Assembly: GCF_000344685.1 (NCBI RefSeq)
Contig: NW_006920414.1
Location: 1,234,677-1,298,676 of the forward strand
Reading direction: 5' to 3'
DNA length: 64,000 nt
From: Gloeophyllum trabeum ATCC 11539
Taxonomy: Eukaryota > Basidiomycota > Agaricomycetes > Gloeophyllales > Gloeophyllaceae
Below are positions 41,217 through 51,985 of the stretch, piece after piece (the first letter of the stretch is position 1; every line of letters begins with the position of its first letter). A program made the position numbers and the translations under genes. The notes under the pieces were generated by a model. That model worked only from the letters and a program-made list of their open reading frames with translations, had not been told where the DNA came from and searched no databases.

Positions 41217-44082
41217 ATGAGCGCGGTACGGAATAACAGGCGTAGCATTCTCCGAAACGACAGATCGTCGCCCTATGCGCGGCCTCACGCGAAGAAATCG
41301 GTGACGCCCGTCAATTCCATGTGGTATGAGCTACTGCTGACTTTCCGCCACAGGCTTGGAGTATCTCGGGTCTCTTAAGTTATCTCAACCCCCTGCGCAC
41401 TTTTACGCGGGAATCAGAGGAGCCAGAGGACGAACCAGAGGATGCACCGATAGGTGAGCCAGAAGATGAAGTGGAGGATGCAGGAGGAGAGGAGGCAGGG
41501 GAAGACGAGGAAGCTCTGGCAGCGGAAGGCCCGTCCACGAGTATGGTTTCGCCTGATGCGCCTCAGAATACCGCGCCAGCCAGACAGAACGTAAGAGAGA
41601 CCCGTCCATTCCTCGCGTCTCCACTATAACGCACACTTGGTAGCCTCCAACTATCACGCTCGACGCTCTTCCCAGACCTCCGCAACAGCCACGACGATTC
41701 GACTTCAGTCCCCGCCGTTCTTTTGCGCAACGGCCAGAACTGCAGGGAACGCCGCCCCAAGCAACATTGCACCGTAATTCAGTACCACCTCAGTTCGATT
41801 TCTCTCATATTGGTGCATCCTCGTCGTCAGCACCAGGGGCGATCGATGGTGCTGTACTCCCCGAATCTGACGGCCCGCCGAGTCCGAACAAAGCTAAAGT
41901 TATGCAGTATCTACAAGAGTCCAAAGGCCGGAAACTCAACCCTGTTGAGATCGCTGGCCTTGTATCGCTGTTGAAGGAAGAAACTTCAGGTATGTCACAT
42001 TCGTATCTCAAATCAAGGAAAATCTTCTGAACGAGCTGTAGATGACACTGAGCCGGAGCCCTTCCGGTTTCAAAGTCGAAGCCCGTCTCGAGCGACGAGC
42101 GTTCCTTTGCCAAATGGCACTACGCCCTCAACATCCAGGCAAGGGCGAATGCTTAGCAAGAATCCTAACGGCGTCTACAAGTGGCAGGGAGCCGGTAGTG
42201 CTCGACCACGACAACGGTATCATTCACCTGGTTTCGGGCAGCCGCGCTCATCTTCGTCCAGAATTAAGTTATCACCTCCGAGGATGCTCACAACAGATAC
42301 TAAGAGGCGTCGTGTTGGCTCAGAAGCGGAGACCTCTTCAGCGCAACCTGTTACCACCTCTCCGACAACTGCTGCCCCCCGCCAGGGTTCATCACAACCC
42401 ACGTCACATAACCAGAATCCTTCGCCACCCAGCAACGGTATAACTCCGGGTATTAATGGGACGTCCGCAGAACCTAACATGAATGGCACGAGTTCTCTGC
42501 CACGCATCCATGCATCGTCTGGTGTCTCTCATAAGCCTTCTACTCCCGTGAGACCGTCACCTTTGCGCCAGGCGTGGAGTGGGGAAGACCCTCCGTCACC
42601 CCCGGCGCCACCTGCGAGAGGACAGACGAGGGCTGCTGCTTTTATGCAAGAGTTGGTTCGTGAAAATACAGCTCCCAAAAAGCCCGACATCGCCAATCCC
42701 TATCAGCAAATGATGCCTTCACCCATGCGGCGCATCAAGAGGTCTACCATACCCGCCCGGAAGACCAGGTCTGCGGCAGCCAAGGAGCGGGAGGAAAAAG
42801 AGAAGGAGAAGCAGCAAGAGAGGGAGAAAGAGGCAGAGACACAGAAACAGAAACAAGCACAGGTAAAGAAGCTGTCCGCGCAGTCCATTATTGAAGCAAC
42901 AGTACCTAAGGTACGCGTGCCCCTTTTGTTACGCTTGCCAACAACTAATATTTTCGCCAGGGGAGCAAGCGTGCTCGGCCTCCTCCTGAGCTATTAGAGA
43001 AGTCCCCGTCGAAGACTCAGTCGAAGGAACCCGCACCATTCACTTCGGCAGCGGCGCCTTCCTCCCCTCGCAGGAGCCAACGCTTATTGAAGTCACCTTC
43101 ACCGCCGCCTGCTGAAGCCAAGAAATCTGCTCCGACGGTCGAGGAAGTTCCCGATGATGAAGGTCCCGCAGCGAAGAAGCAGAGGAAAGAATCTGCTTCT
43201 CGCGAACCACCACGCGGCACGACCCAGGATCCAGAGATAGTGGAGATTGACGATGACGACGACCAAGAGACATCTGCCAAAGCATCCGGCCCGTCTTACA
43301 CGCAGCCTTCTGAGGTTGTGGAGCCAGCCGAGTCGAGCCGCCGCCCCAGTCCTCCGAAGTCGAACCCTCCCACTACTGCTACTACCAGCAATCCTGTTGG
43401 CTTGAACGGCACCCGTGCTCCCCCGCTACGGTCGGCCTTTAGCATCAAGTCTACCGCGCCGAAAGCGCCTTCGAGATTACGATATAGTTACCACCCTGAG
43501 AGCGATGGGGAGAGCTCGGCGTCGTCCACCAATGGCAGCCCTCTGGCCGCGCCTACTTCACTACCTATGCCCACGACGTACGGCCCCGCTGCGCCTGCAG
43601 CCCCCGTGACTGGGTCGACTGTTACCCCCTCTGCCAGCCTGTCCGGTGCCACCAAGGCAGCTCCCCCAGTTGCCTCTAGTTCATCGCATATTGCAGGGCC
43701 TCGCCCTCAGGGTACTCTTCTGCCAGCATTCAGTCTTGCAGAGGAGGTCAAAAGTCCTAAGAGAGCTGCGATTGAGTTGAAAGTGGAGCTGCTGCCTGTG
43801 TTCACGTTCACCCTGTCACCGCCATCAGCGGTAACCCACTCGAAAGCCAAGGAGGATGCATTGGCTTTGCCAGAGTCCGCTCTACCAAACTACGATTTGA
43901 CGACTCAGCCAGCAACCGCACCAGCAGGAGCGCCTGCGCCCGCCACTGGGTTCAATTGGGCCGCCGCGGGTGTCAAGGCACCTGCAGCTGCAAGCGGTGC
44001 AAAGTGGACATGTTCCACTTGCATGTGTGTTAGTCCAGCCACTGCAGAGAAGTGCGTCGTCTGCGAAGAGCCTCGGCCATGA
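41217..44082 (+). CDS. Nuclear-basket nucleoporin (Nup1/Nup60/Nup153-like) with one RanBP2-type zinc finger
   Basis: About 870 aa in five exons. The basic N-terminus (MSAVRNNRRSILRNDRSSPY) leads to an amphipathic stretch SISGLLSYLNPLR, as in membrane-binding Nup1/Nup60 N-termini, then a very acidic segment. The middle contains KVMQYLQESKGRKLNPVEIA and the basket-type motif MLSKNPNGVYKWQGAGSARP. A Lys/Glu-rich segment and a long Pro/Ser/Ala-rich disordered region follow. The end is a RanBP2-type zinc finger, WTCSTC ... KCVVCEEPRP (C-x2-C-x10-C-x2-C). FG repeats are sparse. Relatives sit on the nucleoplasmic face of the pore and act in mRNA export and Ran-dependent transport. Assignment to the basket class is by motif and layout. 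Confidence 0.75.
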
Positions 44083-44359
44083 CCATGCCTAGGCGGCAGC
44101 AATACATTGCATATATCTCAAATGCTGGACAATCACCGTGTGGAATGTTGAGTTGCGTACACTTCCTCATTTTTTTCTCGTCGTTGCAATATCCGTCTGT
44201 TTTGCCATAATGTATTTTTTACTTCCCTACAATTTCGCCGCTAGTCTTACAACATCCAGATACTGTACATAACTGTCCGACTCTTGTCTAGTAGTTACAG
44301 GGCTCTGTCACGAATCAAGGATCCATCAAGCAGTTTGCTTGAACCCTTCTCTAGTCTGC

Positions 44360-45849
44360 CTACTGAGAGAAATCGAGCCGCCGGGCGTACGTTTCACGCC
44401 CGTCTTGGTTGCTGCTGACCGACGAGAGTTTCCGTTTTAGCCTGTTTGGTACGGGTGCTGGTGCCTTCACCGCCGGTCCTGGCGAGTCGAGGTCGACATT
44501 CCCGTCAACCTCTTCCAAAGTACGCGACGACGGCTGCGTGCTGATCTTTGGTAACTTCGAAGGATGGGTTGGATTAGGGAGGGCGAAGAAATACGGATGA
44601 TGCAACGCCTAGTATATAGCGAATGGTCAGATGATGGTTAGGATCATTCATAAAGGATGGGACTGACGTCTCTGGCACTGATGCGCTTGCGGGGTTCGTA
44701 AATGAAGAACTTGCTCAGCAGGTTCAAGCAGTCGGCAGTAGCAGCCGTGAAAAGGTCCCTCATAGAAGATTTTGTGAACTGGCCTACGGGAACGTAATCG
44801 GGCAGTTTTGTGTGACCCTAATGCGCTCAGGTCAACAATCTGAGCCAGGAGTTCAGTGAAATATCCGTACCGGCCACTCTTCCTCTGTTGGAGTGCCGAG
44901 AGCCCGGAATATGGTCTTCAATTGATCCATATCACTCTCTCCAGGAAGATAGGGGGTACGAAGCATCAATTCGGCGAAAATGCACCCAACTGACCACATG
45001 TCGACAGCGGTGCTGTAGTACCGGCATCCGAAGAGGAGCTCAGGTGGTCGGTACCATCTGTACCACATGTTAGCGACGGCCTAGAAACCGAGTCGTTAAA
45101 TCCACACCGGGTGATGACTTGACAAGTCATCTTGTAACCAGGATCGGCAAAGTCTCTTGCGAGACCGAAGTCGGCAATCTTTAGTTGTCCATCAGCAGCG
45201 ATAAGCAAGTTGTTGGGTTTCAGATCCTGTGACCTAGGTTAGAGGGAGTCATTCTGCTACACCAGAGATGCGTACTCGATGGAGAATGAAGTTCCTATGG
45301 CAGAATTCGAGGCCGCGTAGGGTCATAGCGATCCAGCTTTTGATGTCCGCTGGAAGGAAGACGAGAGAGTGGTTTTTAATGATCATCTCTAGGTCAGTCT
45401 CTAACCATTCCAGGACCAGGTTAAGGTTGGTTTTGGAGGAGAAGACGTCTAGCAGCTAGTGACAAACAATGGTTAACTGCTTGGAAAATGAGAAGCAGGG
45501 GGAAAGCACTCACCGAAATAACATTTTGGTGTTCTAGTTCTCGCAGATACTTTACTTCACGGATGGCGGACATGTCCAGGCCATCCTTCATGGCTCCGAC
45601 TTTGATCTTCTTTATGGCCACTTTCCGACCCGTCCCAACTTCCCGGCCTTGTAAGATCCGTCAGAGCATGCAACTACACATGTATTCAGTCGGCGTGCAT
45701 ACCTTGATACACCACGGCATATGTACCCTCGCCGACTTTCCTCTCCTTTGCCCTGTCTGTCATTGCATCACATGTCCTAACCTGTCAAAGATATGCCATG
45801 CGTACCATCGCTTCTGTCTCTCGAGATTGGCCTTTTCTACAGCATCCAT
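44360..45849 (-). CDS. KIN28: CDK7/Kin28-type cyclin-dependent kinase
   Basis: About 350-370 aa in nine or so exons. The start is the ATG at 45849 ([15 protein letters not shown]). Kinase landmarks are the catalytic lysine in [15 protein letters not shown], the cyclin-binding helix [19 protein letters not shown], the catalytic loop [10 protein letters not shown] (split by an intron) and [10 protein letters not shown]. The activation loop [18 protein letters not shown] keeps the T-loop Thr. Then come [18 protein letters not shown] and [21 protein letters not shown]. Sequence is nearest the CDK7/Mcs6/Kin28 group, which with cyclin H and MAT1 forms the TFIIH kinase that phosphorylates Ser5 of the RNA polymerase II tail and can activate cell-cycle CDKs. 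The C-terminus is extended and basic ([11 protein letters not shown]). Confidence 0.92.
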
Positions 45850-46290
45850 CTTCTAGATTATGGGTGCACGTCAATCGCCTCAAGAGTCATAATTGGCTTC
45901 GAGTAACGCACGAGTATACGCCACTATGCGTGTAAGTCCGTCTTGCTGCAGTGATAGACGTCCAGTACTCAGTAGGCCGGACGAGCTTTGGAGTGCCAAA
46001 TCGACGAAAGACTGTGGCAGCGATCGCCACTGGAGGCAACCGGCTACCGTGTTGTGGTCCAAGTTCCAAAATATATGAGCCTGTGGGCGCCTGTTTACAC
46101 ATGTTATGATCTAAAGCTCTTGCCTTTTCTGTTCCACTACGCCAGGTCACGCGTTCGCAAGTGCACTGCCACACTTCCTACCAGTGGCTCAGAGGTATAA
46201 CAAAGGAACGACCCAGCTCATATTATATTGTACAGTCAGTCACGCTTCGGGTTTGGCTCTCTACATGGTACACACTTCTCCGACATCACT
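45850..46290. other. Intergenic region CDK7-makorin
   Basis: Promoter of CDK7 and 3' flank of the makorin-like gene, both on the - strand. Nothing further recognised. Confidence 0.5.
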
Positions 46291-48237
46291 CTAGCACCCT
46301 CTGTCTCTACCAGACCTCCCACGCGTGGAGTTACTCCAGACAACTCTGCCCCTCCCATCACTCACGAAGGTAGGCTTCGCATTGAACTGAATCTCGGGAC
46401 GAGATGGGGGGCCTAACCCTGCTTCAGCTTGGAAAGATTGAATGCTCGCACTGCTATCTGTCCCAGCTGGGTCACCGACAACAGCTTGCTCTGCAGGGAC
46501 GTGCTCCGCGTCTGTACTGCTTGCTGTCGGCGCCGTGGGGTCTTCTCGAGGTTCCGAGATAGACGACAATGCTGGCGAACGCTCGGGCGACCCTAAAGAC
46601 GCGACTTGACGCACAAACTCGTTCAAGTCCTCCGCCTGTAGTGACTCCCTGAGCGCGTTCGCCAGATTGTCAGTCACGCTGAATGCATCGTCGAGCTCAA
46701 GGTGCTGATAATCCTCTTGAGCGTCCTCAGAGCCCTCCCGCCCCTCGCTTCCGTCCGACGTATAGTAGCTCTCATCTTCCTCTAGATCGATGTCATTCGA
46801 GCTGAAGCTCGGAAATCCCGACGTATCTTCACGAGTGTCCAGGGCCGACGATGCTGCCAAGCTCGTCGAATCGGACATCGGCCTGGATGCCGAGCTTGGT
46901 TCCGACTCGCCTGCCGCTTCTCTTATGAACTGCGCGAGAGATGTCTCAGTAGGGTGCGCCTGCTCGTCATCGTCGTCGAGTCGGACTCTAGCAGCTTGCG
47001 CGATACTCTCCATAGCCGTCAGACTAGCGAGAACACGACTGGCCTGAGGCAGCAGTCAAGACATCAGTGGGTGTAGTGAGTAATGATAGCAACTGAATGC
47101 GCACAAGTCTTTCGAGCGTCTCCACATTTACTCTGGCCACATCGCGCTCCTCATCTTCGTCCTCGTGGTCACTATCGTCGTCGCTGCCAGCATTCTGCCA
47201 GATTAACTGCGGTATGCTGTCACTAATGGCTTGGATGGTCGCGCTTATCTCCTCCCAAGTATCAGCAGATCTCCATGTCGAGGAACTCGCCTCTCGCCGC
47301 ATACGCCGCTTGTAAATCTGATGCATATATGCAGTAATACGTTATAGATAGACCTTGTAGATATTTAGCGGACTTACAGGAAGGTAGTGCGCGACGCCTT
47401 TGTCAAAGACATACGGAGACCCGTCATCGTTCTGGTGCTGATAGAAGCAGTCCCGTCCGAATGGACAAAACCTATCGCTGGCCGGCGACTTCTGGAAATA
47501 GCTAGGAGATACCTAGGTCAGCTGCGTGTTAATGCAGTCAGTAGGTAGAGAAACATACCGGCAAGGGACCCTCGCCATGCTCTCCTTATACTTCTGGATC
47601 GCGTGCTCTTTACCTGGATGTCCTTCCGGATAGTACACGCTCGACGGTGTGATGAAACGAGATTCAACTCGACAGTATGGGCATTTCTTGATCGCGCCAG
47701 AGGTGACAGTCTCGTTTGACTTTTCGCGGGCATCTCGCCATTCGCGAATACACTGTGATAATTATATGCGTAGGTACTTCTGACGTACCAATCAATTTCG
47801 TATTGGCTTACCTTGACGCAGAAGACATGGCTGCAGCCCACGAGCAGGCCGTACGTGATAGGCTTCTCGTAGCAGATCGAGCAGACGTCCTCGAACTCTA
47901 CCGCATCTTGTGAATCAGCCGTAGTGGAGCCTTCAGCCTGCTCGGGAGCTTTGACCTTGTCAGGCAGAACATGCCTGAACCAGCACTGGTCGCCTCGGCG
48001 GCAGTACCCTACATGTACCTCGTGAGATCGTCGACGACCGCATTGAAATCGTAAGCGCTTACCAGCGGCATAGTAAGAACACGTCTTGCTCCGATCGTAG
48101 GGCGTTATCGTCTCCGTCTCGCCGTGCAAGAACTTGCACTTATCTCCTGCAAAGCACCCGCGGGGTGCGTTATAGTACTTGCACACACCGCGCGGCTTTG
48201 AGGTCGACGGACGGAAGACGGGCGCCTCTGGGTTCAT
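46291..48237 (-). CDS. Makorin-like C3H/RING E3 ubiquitin ligase
   Basis: About 540 aa. The N-terminus (MNPEAPVFRPSTSKPRG) leads to a C3H1 zinc finger CKYYNAPRGCFAGDKCKFLH, then a second split by an intron (TCSYYAAG, YCRRGDQCWFRH). A RING finger follows (CSICYEKPITYGLLVGCSHV, FCVKCIREW, KCPYCR), then a third C3H finger (FCPFGRDCFYQH). This CCCH-CCCH-RING-CCCH order defines makorins, RNA-binding E3 ligases. The rest is acidic and disordered, with a short helical block MESIAQAARVRLDDDDEQ. The stop at 46291 follows the block FVSDGRGRVVWSN. A GTGAGT donor-like sequence just before that block leaves a small doubt about the last exon. The start is only 179 bp from the MITE. Confidence 0.88.
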
Positions 48238-48408
48238 CGCAGACGAGATGCAGTGGTCCTGAATGTAAAAAGCAATGGAATGGAAAGAAAGAAGAGAACC
48301 GGAAGGGTAGATGGAGGTCGTGCGTTAGAGGGACATATCGTGGCTGGGGTGACTGGGTTGTCGTGGGGCGTGACAAACGAAGCGCGGGACTTAGCGCTGG
48401 AAGCTTCA

Positions 48409-48416
48409 TCTTTCAC
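48409..48416. repeat. Left target-site duplication TCTTTCAC
   Basis: Eight bases immediately before the left terminal inverted repeat, identical to the eight bases after the right one (48841-48848). Confidence 0.9.
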
Positions 48417-48460
48417 CAAGGGGTGGACAATAATAAAATTTTAGACCGCATGATAGGAAA

Positions 48461-48496
48461 TCCTGCTAAGGTCCCAGAGGCCCCCCCCTCCCCCCC
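48461..48496 (+). repeat. Left subterminal C-rich repeat of the MITE
   Basis: TCCTGCTAAGGTCC followed by a C8-T-C7 tract; it matches 48768-48802 in the same orientation with a few changes. Confidence 0.75.
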
Positions 48497-48767
48497 GTGG
48501 GAGCATCCCACGGTACCATATCGGGAAGGTAGATTCCAGGCACATCCAGGTTAGGGTTTGCTTAGTCATCTTTCAGTGCTCCCACACGTCACTTTATTGT
48601 CACACTCTATGTTGTCACGCTTTATGTTTTCTTCCGTGCACTGGCCAAGGCGAGGTTGTCCTGGCTAATATAGCCCTGTAACCCTCACTAGCAAGCAATT
48701 TTAGTACCACCTGTACCGTATCTCTGCCATCAGGGCTGTCACAGAGCCAAATCTATTTTTAATAAAT

Positions 48768-48802
48768 TCCTGTTAAGGCCCTCGAGACCCCCCCCTCCCC
48801 CC
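48768..48802 (+). repeat. Right subterminal C-rich repeat of the MITE
   Basis: TTCCTGTTAAGGCCC followed by a C-run, T, C-run tract; a direct-repeat partner of 48461-48496. Subterminal repeats of this kind are usual transposase-binding sites in hAT elements. Confidence 0.75.
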
Positions 48803-48840
48803 TTCATGCGGTCTCGGCTTCTCCCGGTGTCCACCCCTTG

Positions 48841-48848
48841 TCTTTCAC
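48841..48848. repeat. Right target-site duplication TCTTTCAC
   Basis: Identical to 48409-48416, directly abutting the right end of the element. Confidence 0.9.
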
Positions 48849-48908
48849 CATACCTGGCACAGCTGTGCTCACTGTGGCTAAAGCAACTGTGGCTTGCACC
48901 CGACCGCC

Positions 48909-50014
48909 ATGTCGCTCTCGTCGACGCCTACAATAAAGCGCCAGTTGACGGATGCATTGGGCTCGCGGAATCCGCAGTATTGGGATACATTTCGCAGTTA
49001 CATGAAGGGTGAAATATCCAGAGTTGAATTTGACGAATTGGTCCGCAAGTGTCTGGATAGTGTGGCACTAGGTTCGCTCCTTGTTCGATCCTCCATCCGA
49101 GTTTTGACAACTGCGCGACACAGTGCAGCTTCATAATGCTCTGATCATCTCTTTGTTTGATACCACCTCTCACCAGACTCCACCCACACCTCCACCAGAA
49201 GTCCCCAAGCCGCCCCCGCGTAAACGCAGACGTACATTACCTTATCAAGGGCCCGACTCTGCCGACACGCTCAGATCGTCCCGACTGAAGAAATGGACGA
49301 TCGGTCTAGGGAGACGCGAGCGAGAGCGACTCCGTGGATTGGAGGCAGTGGCGTTGGCATCTGAACACCGCCCGCGGAAAGAGAAGGACGAGATTGCGAA
49401 AGAGAGAGGCGTAATGCTCCTACCAGAGCGTGGAGGTAAGCTTGGTTACCTCCATGTTCCATGCAGGTTTCCTCAAGCGATGCCACAGAGCCGCCTGGAA
49501 GTCGTCTCCCACTTCACCTCGCGTCCGTCACGCGAGGGCCTACTCTACAGCACATATCCGACAGACTCAATCTCATATGTGCGCAACATAACCTGGGCCA
49601 GCCTTCCAAAACCGTCGCGTCTCTCATGATGCTTGCCTTCGAGGTACGTCTCATGATTGCTTAGAGTTGCTCTGTATCGTGGTTTACACGTTTGACCAGG
49701 CGAAGCTGAAGCAGCTCGTCACGCAAGCGTTGTCTCTCACCTCTACCTCTCACGCAGTGACCTCCATCGCACCCACTCAGCCTCGCACGCATTCCAGCCT
49801 CCTCACCGCGCCCGCGTTCGACTCCCTCTTCACAATTTCGCCGTTCGTCCTCCCCAACAAGTCGGCGGCTGCAATGAAGCTGGCGACAGGAGATAACGAG
49901 AGTTTCGTGGAGGACGAGGTCTTGAAGGATAAGGAAGTGAGGGATGAGAAGTGGCAAATGCTTGCATTGCTCGCTCAGCGGAGTACAGTGAGAGACGCGT
50001 TGCGGGGCAGGTGA
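48909..50014 (+). CDS. HFI1: SAGA coactivator subunit HFI1/ADA1
   Basis: About 290 aa in five exons. The N-terminal block (IKRQLTDALGSRNPQYWDTF, then SYMKGEISRVEFDELVRKCL) is the SAGA-Tad1 signature. It is followed by HNALIISLFDTT, a Pro-rich basic region (PPPRKRRRTLP) and LGRRERERLRG. The C-terminal histone-fold-like part has LQHISDRLNLICAQHNLG, VASLMMLAFEAKLKQLVTQA and DALRGR. Hfi1/Ada1 pairs with Taf12 by its histone fold and scaffolds the SAGA core. The start codon lies 68 bp after the MITE, so element sequence probably overlaps its promoter or 5' UTR. TAF10, another SAGA subunit, is about 2.3 kb downstream on the other strand. Confidence 0.92.
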
Positions 50015-50296
50015 TCGTCTCGTTCACCTCCGATCTCATTCTGCTGCATGCCGTCCCGGTATGTTTGTTGCGGGCAATGTCTACTGTTGTATCACTATGG
50101 CTCCTGTATTTTATGACGTCTGGATACCCCTTGATACTCTATCGCTATGCCAAGCTGGATGTCAGTCGAGTATCTTTTAGTCGGTCCGAGAGTATACGAC
50201 GCTAGTGCCATGAATGACGCAGATGCATTACTTTGTGATTATCAGAGCCGGCCATCTTATGCTTCCAGTCCAAGTACGACGCAGAGTGAATTTCCG

Positions 50297-50926
50297 ATGG
50301 CAACAGACGCACCGCTCCCACCGCTCTCCCTCATCGTCTCCTCGTCGCCTGAACCGACCTCGCACCTGACTAATGCCTTATCTCTTCTCTTCGAACCCTC
50401 TCCGCCCCTAACCTCCGACCTCGTACCCCAGCTCGAATCTGCACTCCTCAAATCCACCTCCCCGATAACCACCTACACGCAGCTCATCGAGACAGCACTC
50501 GAAATAATCCGATCATGGCCAGACGAGCTCAAAGCTAGATTCATAGCCGCGCACCCCCGCATCGGGGAGGTGAAGAGCCTATCCGCGCTCAGCGCGAAAG
50601 AGCAGGGGCAGACGGGAGGCATCGTCGTGCACCCGACCCCGTCGGAAGTCCTCGCACGTCTCGCCCACCTCAACAAGTGCTACGAGTATCGCTACCCCGG
50701 TTTACGCTACATCACCTTCGTCAACGGTCGGTCGCGCGCTGTCATCGCGGAGGAGATGGAGGACGTCTTGGGGATCTCGCATTCCCTGAGCCCTGACCAG
50801 CCACCCGTGGAGACTCTGGGTGTCGTCGAGGTGGGTAGCGAGGAGTGGAGGAGGGAGCTGTACAGGGCGGTTGAGGACGTCGGCAAGATAGCGAGGAGCA
50901 GGTTGAGCGCGCTAGGGGTGCAGTGA
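50297..50926 (+). CDS. OHCU decarboxylase-like protein (ureide pathway)
   Basis: A single exon of 209 aa from the ATG at 50297 (MATDAPLPPLSLIV); an upstream in-frame ATG exists but adds a low-complexity leader. The all-helical domain shows LLFEPSPPLTSDLVPQLESA, YTQLIETALEIIRSWPDELK, FIAAHPRIGEVKSLS and LNKCYEYRYPGLRYITFVNG, then an end ELYRAVEDVGKIARSRL. This fits the 2-oxo-4-hydroxy-4-carboxy-5-ureidoimidazoline decarboxylase family, which completes conversion of urate to S-allantoin; the His of AHPRIG matches the catalytic His. This fungal subgroup diverges from the characterised enzymes, so activity is inferred. Absence of introns is unusual for this window. Confidence 0.85.
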   Translation: MATDAPLPPLSLIVSSSPEPTSHLTNALSLLFEPSPPLTSDLVPQLESALLKSTSPITTYTQLIETALEIIRSWPDELKARFIAAHPRIGEVKSLSALSAKEQGQTGGIVVHPTPSEVLARLAHLNKCYEYRYPGLRYITFVNGRSRAVIAEEMEDVLGISHSLSPDQPPVETLGVVEVGSEEWRRELYRAVEDVGKIARSRLSALGVQ

Positions 50927-51095
50927 TATCTAGATTCCATAAGCCCGGGCAGAAACAGACAACATGGCGGTACAACATGGAGCTAGCGGATGTCAGGTGT
51001 GTATGTCCAATTTTGGCGACCGTAGGTCCCAACTATCACATCATCACATGAAAGCAATCAAGAAGACGAAAGAATACATTGCGCAGCAACGTTGT

Positions 51096-51906
51096 TTATA
51101 CTTGCGGACTCGGCGTCGGGGACGGTCGTGCGGCTTGCGCCTGTCTCCGCTGGAAAGAGATCAGGTGAATAAGCTGATGGAGAGATGCAAGCGACGACTC
51201 ACCCTCAATGCTTCCTGCCTCCTCGCTTCCCACTCCGGATTTGCCTCCCGCAGGCTCTTCAGCAGGTCCTCGACCAGCCCACCCAACTTCTCCGTCGACT
51301 TGTTTATATTCTGGACGGTGACATTCAGACGCTCAGCCGAGGCTTTCAGGTGCTCCGCGTATGTAGCGTCGAATTCCCGTTCACGGCCAGTCTGTAATGT
51401 CCGTCAGCACACAGAGGTGATGGAGCGCCTCTAAAGTGATGAGGCACTCACTCTGAGGAACCGAGCAGCGGCTTCAAGGCGCATGTCATATGCCTGCGGT
51501 ACATTCATCATTACTGAGTAGAGTGAAATTGCCAGAACAAGCGTACCCTGCGCTTCATTGGATCGCTCAGCGTCTCGAAGGCTTCGTGGAGCTGTTTGTG
51601 CATCAGTGCTGAATGTCAGAAGTCTACTTGCACGCGGACTATCGTACATTCCGGAACTTCGTCTCCGCGGCCTTCCTCTCGCCAGCACTCGCATCGGGGC
51701 TCAGCTTGTCAGGGTGCGTGGTAAGAGCTTTCCTCTTGAATCCCAACCGGACTGGCAACGCGCACATCGACGTAAGTCATCAGCATTGAACGTCAACACG
51801 AGGCTATCCAGCCAGTTCAGAACGTAAAAGCAAAAGCCAGAACCTCACCTTCATCAGGAGTCGCGCACTTGGGGATGCCCAGCAGGTCATAATAGGTCAT
51901 AGCCAT
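51096..51906 (-). CDS. Small J-domain protein with C-terminal coiled coil
   Basis: About 180 aa in six exons. The start ATG at 51906 gives MAMTYYDLLGIPKCATPDE, spliced to VRLGFKRKALTTHPDKLSPD (HPD triad present), then ASAGERKAAETKFRN, LHEAFETLSDPMKRR and AYDMRLEAAARFLR. The C-terminal part is a predicted helix/coiled coil (AEHLKASAERLNVTVQNINK ... GGLVEDLLKSL) ending RPSPTPSPQV. No G/F or zinc-binding region, so a class C J protein and Hsp70 partner. Its specific client is unknown. The helix III region is close in layout to Caj1/spliceosomal J proteins but I cannot assign it further. Confidence 0.85.
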
Positions 51907-51985
51907 GTTGAGGCAAGGCCATAGAAATGGAGAGTATCACAGGCGATCGCTGCGGAGGTGAACTTGGACGATACTTAGCGGGCGA

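Larger units (their letters stand above)
48417..48840. mobile_element. Non-autonomous hAT-type MITE, 424 bp
   Basis: The element starts CAAGGGGTGGACA and ends with the exact reverse complement (13/13). After 13 diverged bases on each side, a second inverted block AGACCGCATGA (11/11) occurs at the same offset, so the inverted ends span 37 bp each (48417-48453 and 48804-48840). The terminal CAAGG fits the hAT consensus YARNG. The flanks carry a perfect 8 bp duplication TCTTTCAC, the hAT hallmark. No reading frame of note lies inside, so it must rely on a transposase elsewhere. Near both ends lies a direct-repeat motif with C-runs. It sits between the divergent makorin and HFI1 genes. Clean ends and TSD suggest recent insertion. 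Confidence 0.88.
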
